The position numbers and the translations under genes were made by a program. This document shows, one piece after another, positions 18,584 through 28,400 of a stretch of DNA of 64,000 bases (position 1 is the first letter of the stretch; each line of letters starts with the position of its first letter). The stretch is from Thermoflavifilum aggregans (GTDB lineage: Bacteria > Bacteroidota > Bacteroidia > Chitinophagales > Chitinophagaceae): the NCBI RefSeq assembly GCF_002797735.1, contig NZ_PGFG01000001.1, forward strand, positions 1,488,001-1,552,000, read 5' to 3'. The notes below the pieces were generated by a model, which saw nothing but the letters and a program-made list of their open reading frames with translations, did no database searches and was not told the DNA's origin.

Positions 18584-19175
18584 CAATTATGTTAAAAAAT
18601 AGGAGTTCATCATTTATCCTCTGGGTGATGTTCATTTTTTAAATATAAAAAATGAAACGAACGATCAGGTATTATCGGATTATGTGGCTTAAGTATGATT
18701 TGTTTGCAGGCTCAATATTGACTTGCACCTAATTGGGATTAAAAAGGTAGATGTGACAGCAATATATTGATATTTGTTTTAGATTTTTTTCTTTATTATG
18801 TTATTTATTGGGTGAAACATCTTCTGCTGGAACAAAATAGGGCATCTTTTTTATAAAATTCTATTAAAATTAGTAAATATTCATGTAAGCATGGATTATG
18901 ATCCATGGCAGTTGTTTTTTTACCTGGTCATCACTTTTAGAATCTTTTTGTACACAATATCCCATAGGAAAGTTTCCTTTCAACTCTTTATCGGCTAAAA
19001 ATTTATTATCATTATTAGATTTTGTCTAATCATATAAAACTTGGTGGTATACTTTGATATATTTTAAGGAATTATGAGTGATTTTTATCTGATTTTTATC
19101 TTTCCCAACTTGCACGATCCTTTTTATTAAGGACATGATTTGCTTTCTATCGTATAGATTTTGTAAATTTATTTC
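18584..19175. other. AT-rich gap of 592 bases without a convincing gene
   Basis: Much more AT-rich than its flanks. It holds a hairpin at 18631-18656 and an inverted repeat CATGGAT-TATG-ATCCATG at 18890-18907. On the minus strand one reading frame, interrupted by a single TAG at 19026-19028, runs from an ATG near 19136 to 18870 and gives about 36 plus 51 polar residues of unknown family. That may be chance in AT-rich DNA or a decayed gene. Confidence 0.5.
18631..18656 (+). terminator. AT-rich hairpin after the DUF2723 gene
   Basis: TTCATTTTTT and AAAAAATGAA form a ten-base stem with a six-base loop, 48 bases after the stop codon. There is no GC core and no T-run follows, so terminator function is uncertain. 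Confidence 0.35.
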
Positions 19176-19757
19176 GTGAAAGCAATTCGTACAGACACAA
19201 TTTCTGATGAAGAAATTCTTCAACGGTATCGGCAGGACCATAACCAGGACTGGATCGGTATTTTGTTCGAACGATATGTACACCTGGTGATGGGCATGTG
19301 TTTAAAATACCTGAAAAATCTGGAAGATGCAAGGGATGCAACCCAGCAGATTTTTTTAAAGGTGATGCGTGAAGCCGATCATACTCCCATTCGTTATTTC
19401 AAAGGATGGCTGTATCAGGTTACCAAAAATTATTGCTTAATGCAGCTCAGAAGCAAGCAGGCGCAGGACAGGCTTTCAGAACCGGAAGATGAAAATCAAC
19501 CCGTGGTGATGCCTGAAGATGAAGAATATGTGCAGATGAAAAATGTGCAGCTTGAACTGCTGGAAGAAGCTCTTCAGCAGCTGAATACGCCACAGCAAAC
19601 CTGTATCCGTCTGTTTTACCTGGAAAAACATTCGTATCAGGAAATAGCAGAGATGACAGGTTATACATTGATGCAGGTGAAAAGTTATATTCAGAATGGT
19701 AAACGCAATTTACGCATCATGCTGGAGAAAAAACAAAAACAACTCAACAATGGATAA
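19176..19757 (+). CDS. ECF-type RNA polymerase sigma factor
   Basis: 193 residues with region 2 (FERYVHLVMGMCLKYLKN, then EDARDATQQIFLKVM) and region 4 (LNTPQQTCIRLFYLEKHSYQEIAEMTGYTLMQVKSYIQNGKRNL, a helix-turn-helix). Only a GTG at 19176 provides a start upstream of region 2. The stop overlaps the next gene's start by eight bases; that gene encodes a membrane protein with a zinc-finger-like motif, the expected anti-sigma partner. The signal is unknown. Confidence 0.92.
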   Translation: MKAIRTDTISDEEILQRYRQDHNQDWIGILFERYVHLVMGMCLKYLKNLEDARDATQQIFLKVMREADHTPIRYFKGWLYQVTKNYCLMQLRSKQAQDRLSEPEDENQPVVMPEDEEYVQMKNVQLELLEEALQQLNTPQQTCIRLFYLEKHSYQEIAEMTGYTLMQVKSYIQNGKRNLRIMLEKKQKQLNNG

Positions 19758-20109
19758 AACTGTTTCACATATATTCGATTCCACACATTGCCTGAGTCCG
19801 GCAGAGATGATAGATTATGTGCGCGGTAATCTTTCTGCCGAAGAACGATATCGGGTTGAAGCGCATTTAAACAGCTGTTCATTCTGCAGTGATGCTGTGG
19901 ATGGATTGACGCATATCCAGGATCCTGACGGGTTTTCACTGGCTCTGCAACACATGCATCATCATTTCAAAAAACAACTTCAGGAAAAGCATAAATTTTT
20001 TATGAAATCTTATCGGACACAACTCTATCTGGTTCTCATTATTATCGTAATTCTTGCCATTTTGCTCTTCGCTTTTTATCTGGTGCATTTTACCATCCTT
20101 AGGCATTAA
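19750..20109 (+). CDS. Probable membrane anti-sigma factor with zf-HC2-like motif
   Basis: 119 residues from the ATG at 19750, which overlaps the sigma gene. The N-terminal part has VEAHLNSCSFCSDAVDG (His-x3-Cys-x2-Cys), the zinc-associated anti-sigma signature, and a single transmembrane helix near residues 89-109 (LYLVLIIIVILAILLFAFYL). Only about ten residues follow the helix, so no periplasmic sensor is visible. Signal input would have to come through the membrane segment or another protein. Confidence 0.82.
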   Translation: MDKTVSHIFDSTHCLSPAEMIDYVRGNLSAEERYRVEAHLNSCSFCSDAVDGLTHIQDPDGFSLALQHMHHHFKKQLQEKHKFFMKSYRTQLYLVLIIIVILAILLFAFYLVHFTILRH

Positions 20110-20293
20110 GTTTTTCAGCTACCTGTTTGCTGATAAAGTAGGAAATATCTCTTTTTTCGTTTATCGCCGGGGATGGCTGTTTCAGCCGTGCAATTCTCAC
20201 AGTTGAAAGAAAAAAATAATGTCAGAAAATATGAAAATCATGCTTAAAGATTGACGAATTCATTGTTATTTTGCTGCGTAATTTTTTACCATC

Positions 20294-21427
20294 ATGGTCA
20301 TTGGAATTTGCAAAGAGCCGGAAGGAGAAAATCGGGTATCCTGTTTGCCTGATGTGGTCAGGCAGCTGGTTCAGCTCGGGCAGGAAGTATGGATTGTATC
20401 GGGTGCAGGGGAAAGAGCCTATGCTTCGGATGCCGATTACAAGGCTGTGGGGGCGCATCTGGCTGATGAGAAAGAAGTGTGTCAGCGTGCAGATATGTTA
20501 TGCAGGATGCATTTCCCCGAAGACGATGCTTTGATTGCAGAGGCCCGGGAGAAAACCATTTGGGTTGGCATGTATCAGCCTTTGTATCATGCGGCTGAAA
20601 TGCAAAAAATGGCAAACAGAGGCATGACGGTATGCAGCCTGGATGCCATTCCACGCACTACCCGGGCCCAGAGCATGGATGTATTGAGTTCTCAGGCCAA
20701 TATAGCCGGTTACAAGGCTGTGATTCTGGCAGCTGCACATTATCCGCATTACTTCCCCATGCTGATGACGGCAGCCGGTAGTATTCAGCCGGCGAAGGTA
20801 CTGGTATTGGGCGCTGGTGTGGCCGGATTGCAGGCCATTGCCACAGCGCGCAGGCTGGGCGCTGTGGTGGAAGCATTTGATACCCGCCCGGCCGTAAAGG
20901 AAGAGGTTATGAGCTTGGGTGCAAAATTTATTGAAGTGGAAGGAGCTGCCGATCCGTCGGCTGCCGGTGGTTATGCAGTTGAACAATCTGCCGATTACCA
21001 GCGACGGCAGAAAGAAAAAATAGCGGCTACCATTGCCAAAGCCGATATCGTAATTACTACGGCTCAGATACCGGGTAAACGGGCTCCTCTGCTGGTGACA
21101 CGGGAGATGGTGGAAAGCATGCGTGCAGGATCCGTAATCGTGGATCTGGCTGCTTCAACAGGCGGAAACACGGAACTGACGCGGAACGGAGAAACTATTG
21201 TGCATCATGGAGTCACAATTATCGGCAATTCCAACCTACCTTCTACCGTTCCTGCTGACGCCAGCAAATTGTATGGCCGCAATCTGCTGCATTTTCTGCA
21301 ATTGCTGATCAGCAAGGATGGACGGTTGCAATTCAATTTTGAAGATGATATTGTATCGGCAGCATGTGTGGTGTACGAAGGTAAAATCCGCGATACACGC
21401 ATCCTGCAAACCGTACAGCAGGCGTAA
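20294..21427 (+). CDS. pntAA: NAD(P) transhydrogenase alpha subunit, NAD(H)-binding part
   Basis: Cytosolic domain I of proton-translocating transhydrogenase, which moves hydride from NADH to NADP using the proton gradient. The 377-residue product has the N-terminal GICKEPEGENRVSCLPD (alanine dehydrogenase-like), SLDAIPRTTRAQSMDVLSSQAN near residue 115, and the nucleotide-binding VLGAGVAGLQAIATARRLGAVVEAFD near 173. It is one of three separate genes, as in alphaproteobacteria and Bacteroidota, rather than the fused E. coli PntA. Confidence 0.95.
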   Translation: MVIGICKEPEGENRVSCLPDVVRQLVQLGQEVWIVSGAGERAYASDADYKAVGAHLADEKEVCQRADMLCRMHFPEDDALIAEAREKTIWVGMYQPLYHAAEMQKMANRGMTVCSLDAIPRTTRAQSMDVLSSQANIAGYKAVILAAAHYPHYFPMLMTAAGSIQPAKVLVLGAGVAGLQAIATARRLGAVVEAFDTRPAVKEEVMSLGAKFIEVEGAADPSAAGGYAVEQSADYQRRQKEKIAATIAKADIVITTAQIPGKRAPLLVTREMVESMRAGSVIVDLAASTGGNTELTRNGETIVHHGVTIIGNSNLPSTVPADASKLYGRNLLHFLQLLISKDGRLQFNFEDDIVSAACVVYEGKIRDTRILQTVQQA

Positions 21428-21448
21428 ACTTTCAGTTCAGTTATAAAG

Positions 21449-21799
21449 ATGCAGATCATGGGAAGTCTTTTGCAGTTTTTGCACGATCATCTGGAAATGG
21501 CCTATATCGTAGTGCTCTCCGTATTTCTTGGAGTGGAGGTCATTTCACGCGTACCATCCGTGTTGCATACTCCGCTGATGAGCGGAGCCAATGCGATTCA
21601 CGGCGTCGTTATCATCGGCGCTATCATCGTGATGGGCCAGGCCAGTCCGGATAATTATTTTGCTCTCATCATCGGCTTTCTGGCCGTAATTGTGGGCACC
21701 TTGAATGTAGTAGGTGGGTTTGTGGTCACGGATCGTATGTTGGATATGTTCCGTACCCGCAAGAAAAAAACCGATCTTCAGGAAAACCGCAATGGATAA
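21449..21799 (+). CDS. pntAB: NAD(P) transhydrogenase alpha subunit, membrane part
   Basis: 116 residues with three to four hydrophobic segments (about 17-35, 50-68, 72-95) and the family pieces FLGVEVISRVPSVLHTPLMSG and ANAIHGVVIIGAI. It supplies the alpha-side part of proton-channel domain II. An internal ATG at 21458 is also possible. It lies 21 bases after pntAA. Confidence 0.94.
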   Translation: MQIMGSLLQFLHDHLEMAYIVVLSVFLGVEVISRVPSVLHTPLMSGANAIHGVVIIGAIIVMGQASPDNYFALIIGFLAVIVGTLNVVGGFVVTDRMLDMFRTRKKKTDLQENRNG

Positions 21800-21829
21800 A
21801 TCATTTTGTTATTAAATGCCAAACAAGTT

Positions 21830-23263
21830 ATGGGTCTTGCTGTACTTTCCCTGTGTTATCTGATTGGTTCCGTTACATTTATTGTCGGCCTGAAAATGCT
21901 TTCCCATCCGCGTACAGCCCGTCGGGGTAATCTGGTAGCGGCTGCCGGGATGGGCATTGCTATCGTGGGTACCATTTTTCTTTATCAAACCGAAGACGGA
22001 ACACGTCTGCATAATTACGGATGGATTTTTTCCGGATTGATCATTGGTGGTATTATCGGGACGGTATTGGCACGCAAGGTGAAAATGACGGCCATGCCGG
22101 AGATGGTGAGTTTGTTTAACGGTATGGGTGGACTCTGTGCAGCGCTGATTTCGGTGAATGAATTTGAACATCTCACCCATGCGGATCCTTTGCTGTTTGT
22201 GGCTGCAGCCTTGTTTTCGGGGCAGAATTTGTTGCTGCATGTATTTATTATTCTGGCCGGGCTGGTGATTGGAAGCATTTCATTTTCCGGAAGCATGATT
22301 GCGTTGGGCAAGCTGGCCGGGAAAATTGGGGTATGGCGTTTTCAGGGTCAGCAGGTGTTGAATATTTCGGTGCTGGTGATCACGTTGTTGCTTGCTGTGG
22401 GTTTACTTACGCAGGACGCATTTTTTAACGGCTGGGTTTTCGGGCTCATCATGTTGCTGGCACTGGTGTACGGAATTTTGTTTGTAATGCCCATTGGAGG
22501 TGCAGATATGCCGGTAGTGATTTCTGTGCTGAACTCCTGTACGGGTATCGCAGCAGCCTGTGGTGGATTTTTATATGATAATCAGGTGATGCTCACCGGT
22601 GGTATTCTGGTAGGTTCTGCTGGTGCTATTCTCACCGTGCTGATGTGCAAAGCCATGAATCGTTCCCTGAAGAATGTGTTGCTGGGATCGTTTGGTGGCG
22701 TGAAATCCGGACAGGCCGCGCAGGCGCAGCAGAGTTACAAGGAAATAACAGTAAGCGATGCGGCAGTAGTACTAGCTTATGCCAAGAAAGTGATGATTGT
22801 ACCGGGTTATGGATTGGCTGTTGCACAGGCCCAACACACTTGCCATGAACTGGAAAAACTGTTGGAAGAAAGAGGAGTGGAAGTAAAATATGCGATTCAT
22901 CCGGTAGCTGGGCGTATGCCGGGGCACATGAATGTATTGCTTGCCGAAGCAGATGTCCCGTACGAAAAACTGCTGGAAATGGAACAGGCCAACAGTGAAT
23001 TTGAAACTACGGATGCAGTATTGGTATTGGGAGCCAATGATGTGGTGAATCCCGCTGCCAAAGAAGATCCCGGAAGTCCCATTTACGGTATGCCCGTGCT
23101 GGAGGTGGAAAAAGCAGGTACCATCATTGTCAACAAACGCAGCATGAAACCCGGTTATGCAGGTATTGAAAATATGCTGTTTTATCGTCCCAAAACAGCC
23201 ATGTTGTTTGGTGATGCCAAACAAACCCTGCAACAGCTGATACAAGCTATCAAGGAATTATAG
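21830..23263 (+). CDS. pntB: NAD(P) transhydrogenase beta subunit
   Basis: 477 residues from the ATG at 21830 (a TTG at 21806 would add eight). The N-terminal half has about eight to nine membrane helices, including EMVSLFNGMGGLCAALIS. The C-terminal NADP(H)-binding domain III has IVPGYGLAVAQAQH, YAIHPVAGRMPGHMNVLLAEA and LGANDVVNPAA. It forms the proton-translocating enzyme with PntAA and PntAB; all three genes lie within 3 kb with short gaps. Confidence 0.95.
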   Translation: MGLAVLSLCYLIGSVTFIVGLKMLSHPRTARRGNLVAAAGMGIAIVGTIFLYQTEDGTRLHNYGWIFSGLIIGGIIGTVLARKVKMTAMPEMVSLFNGMGGLCAALISVNEFEHLTHADPLLFVAAALFSGQNLLLHVFIILAGLVIGSISFSGSMIALGKLAGKIGVWRFQGQQVLNISVLVITLLLAVGLLTQDAFFNGWVFGLIMLLALVYGILFVMPIGGADMPVVISVLNSCTGIAAACGGFLYDNQVMLTGGILVGSAGAILTVLMCKAMNRSLKNVLLGSFGGVKSGQAAQAQQSYKEITVSDAAVVLAYAKKVMIVPGYGLAVAQAQHTCHELEKLLEERGVEVKYAIHPVAGRMPGHMNVLLAEADVPYEKLLEMEQANSEFETTDAVLVLGANDVVNPAAKEDPGSPIYGMPVLEVEKAGTIIVNKRSMKPGYAGIENMLFYRPKTAMLFGDAKQTLQQLIQAIKEL

Positions 23264-23457
23264 TTGGTGTATTTGCTGTTTGCATTGTTGGTTTGAACTC
23301 TACGAAACATCCGTATTTCGTTTTTTATGTAGCATTTCTTTTTTAAAATTTTATTTGCATTTTTCAAAAACTTCTTAATTTAGGCTTAACATTATAAGCG
23401 TGCATTTGCCAGATGGCAAGTATTGAATGTATATTTCCATAACCCATACCCACTACC

Positions 23458-24036
23458 ATGGCATGCCCAGCGAATATTCTATCCTTGTGGCAACATATGA
23501 ATGATGAGGAAGGGGAGAAGGCATATCGAATGATATTTGACTATTATTACGATCGGCTTTTGCGTTTTGCTATTTGTTATGTGTCGGTTCGTGAAGAAGC
23601 AGAAGAAATTGTCCTGGATGTTTTTTTGAATATCTGGTTGCATCGGGAGAGATTAAGAAAAATAAAATCTCCTGATACTTACCTGTTTATATCTGTCAGA
23701 AACCGTTGTTTAAATTACCTCCGTCATTTTTCACACCTGCATGTTCGTTCTGTGGATAACCAGCAATCTGGCCTTGAGCTTGCTGATCGGACCGATCCAC
23801 AGAAAGAAATGGAACGGAAACAATTGCATCGTGTATTGGATGAAGCCATTGCACAACTTCCCTTTCAGTGTAGAATGGTATTTCGGCTTATCAGGGAAGA
23901 ACGCATGACTTACAAGGAAGTTGCAGAAATTCTTCAGATTTCCGTACGTACTGTCGAGACACAGATTCAACGTGCCATGCAGAAGCTGCGCGCAAGTCTG
24001 CATGAGCAGATGTCTGAATTCAAAGCCCGGAAATAA
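23458..24036 (+). CDS. ECF sigma factor of the SusC-associated type
   Basis: 192 residues with sigma regions 2 (FDYYYDRLLRFAICYVSVREEAEEIVLDVFLNIW) and 4 (LPFQCRMVFRLIREERMTYKEVAEILQISVRTVETQIQRAM). This form, widespread in Bacteroidota, is encoded beside a FecR anti-sigma and a SusC with an STN domain, exactly as here. It would direct transcription of the downstream locus when FecR releases it. Confidence 0.93.
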   Translation: MACPANILSLWQHMNDEEGEKAYRMIFDYYYDRLLRFAICYVSVREEAEEIVLDVFLNIWLHRERLRKIKSPDTYLFISVRNRCLNYLRHFSHLHVRSVDNQQSGLELADRTDPQKEMERKQLHRVLDEAIAQLPFQCRMVFRLIREERMTYKEVAEILQISVRTVETQIQRAMQKLRASLHEQMSEFKARK

Positions 24037-24136
24037 TTTTTTCCTTTCTGTCCGGAATTTTTTCCTTTTTCGTGTCTATTCAGATGGTATTCATCCGATA
24101 AAGTCGGAAACCATTGATGATTTAACCGGGATAAAA

Positions 24137-25261
24137 GTGAACGAATCTAGATTAAACGAGCTGATTATCAAATATTTGAATCAGACAGCTACGGCGGAAG
24201 AGTTGAAAGAGCTGCATACATGGTTGCTTGCCCATCCTTCATTTCAACTTGAGATGCAGCTACTGGAAGATTACTGGCAGACAGATAGCTTAAAGAATGC
24301 TGATCTGGATCAGGGTTATGCACGATTGCAAGAAAAAATTCACCAGTCTGAGAGGCGAAGCAGATCAGTTTCGCAGGCAGGTAATCACGCCAGTCCTTTC
24401 CATGAAATCCGTTATCTATTGTTGCATCCGATGAAGTGGGTAGCTGCCTTTCTACTTTTGCTACTGATGGCCGGAGGTATGTATAAGTTCTGGCGTACTC
24501 ATCATAACACGGATAACCAACCACCCAAAAGTTGGGAAATTGTTTATGATCAGCCGGGTATGAAATCCAGGTTGATATTGCCCGATAGTACGGAAGTATG
24601 GCTCAACGGAGATACCCGTTTGTATTATTCCCGTCAATTTGGCCGCGAAACACGCGAGGTATGGTTGTCGGGTGAAGCTTATTTTAAGGTCAAACATGAC
24701 CCAAGTAAAGCATTTATCATACACACTACCAAGATGAATATCAGGGTGCTGGGAACAGAATTTAATGTGAAATGTTATCCGGATGATCCCTTATATGAAA
24801 CATCCCTGATTAACGGTGCCATTCTGGTTACCCTGAAGGATAGGCCAGAAGATAGAATTATCCTCAAACCCAAGGAAAAACTGGTGATTTTCAATGATCA
24901 GGTTTTACTCCAAAAACATGAAGGTTCTCAACCTGTTCCACCGACACTTGCTGAAAAGCCTTCCAGCAAATTATGGGTTACAGATATCCATTATTTCTCT
25001 TCCCAGGATAGTGTGCTGATAGAAACCGGGTGGATAGAAGGCAAGCTTGTATTCCGGGATGAAAATTTTTCGGAGCTGGCCAAAAGGTTCGAACGCTGGT
25101 ATGGATATCATTTTCGGTTTATGGATGATAGTGTGAAGCAATATCATTTTACAGGCATATTTGAACATGAAACACTCGAACAGGCATTAAAGGCTTTGCA
25201 GATAGCAGAAAAATTTCATTTTCAGATTCAAAATCAAGATAGTACTGTAGTAATTTATTAA
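24137..25261 (+). CDS. FecR-type anti-sigma factor with DUF4974 domain
   Basis: 374 residues. The N-terminal cytoplasmic part (1-95) has ELIIKYLNQTATAEELKELHTWL. A transmembrane helix is near 98-118 (WVAAFLLLLLMAGGMY). The FecR domain follows (LPDSTEVWLNGDTRLYYSRQF, REVWLSGEAYFKV, and NIRVLGTEFNVKCY), and DUF4974 closes the protein (FSELAKRFERWYGYHFRF). The open frame extends upstream into the sigma gene, but no ATG exists after the sigma stop. GTG at 24137 gives the usual N-terminus. It should bind the sigma factor and receive the signal from the SusC STN domain. Confidence 0.9.
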   Translation: MNESRLNELIIKYLNQTATAEELKELHTWLLAHPSFQLEMQLLEDYWQTDSLKNADLDQGYARLQEKIHQSERRSRSVSQAGNHASPFHEIRYLLLHPMKWVAAFLLLLLMAGGMYKFWRTHHNTDNQPPKSWEIVYDQPGMKSRLILPDSTEVWLNGDTRLYYSRQFGRETREVWLSGEAYFKVKHDPSKAFIIHTTKMNIRVLGTEFNVKCYPDDPLYETSLINGAILVTLKDRPEDRIILKPKEKLVIFNDQVLLQKHEGSQPVPPTLAEKPSSKLWVTDIHYFSSQDSVLIETGWIEGKLVFRDENFSELAKRFERWYGYHFRFMDDSVKQYHFTGIFEHETLEQALKALQIAEKFHFQIQNQDSTVVIY

Positions 25262-25332
25262 GTAAAAAATATTTATGGTTTAACCTAAAAATTTAGCAGC
25301 TATGTATAGGTATACGTAAATACAAGAAAAAA

Positions 25333-25352
25333 GGGAGTGCCGACACACTCCC
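25333..25352 (+). repeat. GC-rich hairpin in the susC leader
   Basis: GGGAGTG and CACTCCC form a seven-base stem with a six-base loop, 72 bases after fecR and 76 before susC. An A-run follows rather than a T-run, so an mRNA structure or processing site is as likely as a terminator. Confidence 0.45.
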
Positions 25353-25428
25353 CGAAAAAACCGAAAGTTTCATAACGCTCAACCTCATAACGAGGAATAA
25401 GCATTATTTCATCATTCAACCCAAAGTT

Positions 25429-28400
25429 ATGGAAAAAATCTTTTTTCTGAAAAAGTTTTCATCATGCCATTGCTGCATTAATTTACTCTTATTTATGAAA
25501 CTGACATGTACTTTCCTGTTACTGGCATGTCTGCAGGTGAATGCCCATCATGTATATTCGCAGGAAAGACTCACACTCGACTTACACAACATCAAGTTAA
25601 AAAAGGCACTTTCAATTATTGAAAAAAACAGCAATTATCGTTTCCTTTACAGCGACAGAAAAATTCCGGAAGATGCACAGGTAAATATTGAAGCCAGAGA
25701 TGCGGGAATTACTGATGTGCTTCATCAGATCTTGGATCCGTACCATCTTTCTTACAAGGAGTTGCCTGATCATCTTATTGTTATAGGTGAGGAAGGTGCG
25801 ATAGATCAGGAGATCCATGTGAGAGGCAGGGTTACAGATCAGTCCAGTCATCAGCCTCTGGTTGGGGTTACCATTAAAAGCAAATATGGTAATCAAGGGG
25901 CCATTACCGATATCAATGGGAATTATGAGATTGTGGTGCCTGATACAGCTACGTTGGTAGTATCGTTCATTGGATATGAAACGGTTGAAATTCCTGTAAA
26001 TGGACGTGCAGAAATCAACATAGCCCTGAAGGCAACCAATCAGAGTTTAAATGAAGTAGTTGTGATCGGGTATGGTGCACGCCAGCGCAAAGATTTAACA
26101 GGTTCCATAGCGAGCATCGACTCAAAAGAAATTGAAAAAAGCACGGCAGTAAATCCTGAACTGGCTATGCAGGGACGGATGGCTGGAGTGTATGTTTCCA
26201 CCCCCAGTGGTAATCCGTTTGACAGACCCACCATTCGAATCCGTGGTGTTTCCACGTTTGGGTATGCCGATCCGTTGATTGTCATTGATGGAGTCCCTGT
26301 GATAGAAGGAGGTGCCAGCAGCGGATATGCAGGAGATCAGGATATTCGGGGGCCGATTGATATCATGACACTCATCAATCCGGATGATATCGAATCAATT
26401 TCGGTGCTGAAAGATGCTTCAGCCGCTGCTATTTACGGAGTAAGGGCATCGAACGGGGTAATTCTTATTACCACCAAACATGGCCAGCAGGGTACGCCAA
26501 GGGTGCGATTCAGTGGATACAAGGGGATTCAGAACGCTGCCAAAACCCTTAAGCTGTTGAATACCCAGCAATATGTGAATTTATACACGGAAGCATACAA
26601 GAATAATCCTTTTGCTCCTCCGTTACCCAGTGTGTTTGATCCAAACAGCCCGGATTACCTCGGCAATAATGGTACCTATGACTGGCAAAAAGCCATTCTG
26701 AATCATAATGCAGATTTACAGGATTATAACATTAGTGTATCTGGAGGAAATCCCAGCACAACCTATTATTTTTCCACAGGCTATAGCCGGGTGGAGGGCA
26801 CGCTCAAGGCTGCCAATCTGGAACGATACACAGTGGCCGCCAATGTTACAAGCAAGATTTCAAAAATTTTCGAAGCAGGCATTAACAACCGTATAGGTTT
26901 CGAACGTGCATTAAACAATACCAATGGCGATTTGTGGAATGAATCAACTGCTCCACCGTGGCAACCCCTGTATGATCCAACCAATAAATACGGCTACGCA
27001 CCAGCAGCCGCAGTAACATTTATACCCAATCCTGACCTGCAGGCGCCCATTTCGGGAACACGTCCCGTGTATCTGAATCCAGTACCCCTTTACATTATTG
27101 ACTCAATTAAACTGCTGTGGGGGCCCGCTACCCGCAGCAACCCACTTGGGCTGGAGGCTACCAATACGCCTACCAATACTTTTTTACGTGAGCTTGGCAG
27201 TGCTTTCCTGCAAATTCAGCCGATTGAAGGATTGAAATTTAAAGGTACTGTGAGTGTGGATTATTATTTTAATCTACGAAGCTTATGGACAGCGTTTGAT
27301 AGTTATATCTTCAGTCAAACACCTGGCAATCCTTATTCCAACAACGATGGAACCTCCAAAGGTAGTTATGGAGAGCGACAACAACGGAATATCAATTTGA
27401 TTCAGGAGTTCACTGCTGAATATACTCATCAGTTCGGCCAGCATTATATAGATCTGTTATTTGATGGTACAAATCAATGGCAAAAATGGAGTTATACCGA
27501 CGTTAGTACCGGACAGGTAAATTCCGCAGATCCCAACCAACGGAACGTGGCAAATCTCTTCCCTTGGGTAAGTGGCTTTACAGGATTCAAGCCCCAACAA
27601 CTATTGGGCTATATGGGCAGACTAAGCTATAAGTTTGGAGAAAAATATTACCTCGATGCTACTTTACGCCGCGATGGATCATCTGTATTTGCCCCTGGTC
27701 ATCGCTGGGGTTGGTTCCCATCCTTTGCGGTGGCATGGCGTGTCACGCAGGAACGTTTCTGGAAAGCACCTAATTGGTTAAATGACCTGAAAATTCGTGG
27801 AGGTTGGGGCCAGTTAGGCAATAAGGAAACTACGCAGGGGTTTGCCTATCTATCAGTAGTATCAACTACGCCTGATTATGCCCTGGGATCTGGAAATGGG
27901 GATGCTATAGGTACACAGGTGACAGGTGCCGCTTTACCCAATTTCCCCAATTTCAGTTTAAGCTGGGAAAGAGTGCAAACCACAAATATTGGTTTCGATG
28001 CTCTCCTGTTCCGCAATTCCTTAAGTCTTACTGTAGAATATTATGATCGGTTAACCAAAGGCATCATACAAAGTGTTTCATTGCCACCTAATACAGGCAT
28101 TCAATATCCAACTGATCTGAATATTGGTAAAGTAAGTAACAAGGGAATTGAAGTTACTGCGAACTATCAAAAACAGTTTGGGAAAGTTGATTTCAACATC
28201 GGTGGCAACTTCACCTCCAATAAAAATAGGGTGGTATCACTTTACAACCATCAACCCATCTACGCCGCCGGTGGTCGTGTGCAGGAAGGATATCCTATTG
28301 GCTACATCTATGGATATAAGGTGGCGGGTATTTTCCAGAATTATGATCAGATCCGCCAGTGGAGAGCCACACATGCAGACGTAACCATCGGACAAAGCCT

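Noticed and set aside
23921-24136. Upstream extension of fecR into the sigma gene
   Set aside because: The added residues are out-of-frame sigma sequence; the family N-terminus begins at the GTG at 24137.
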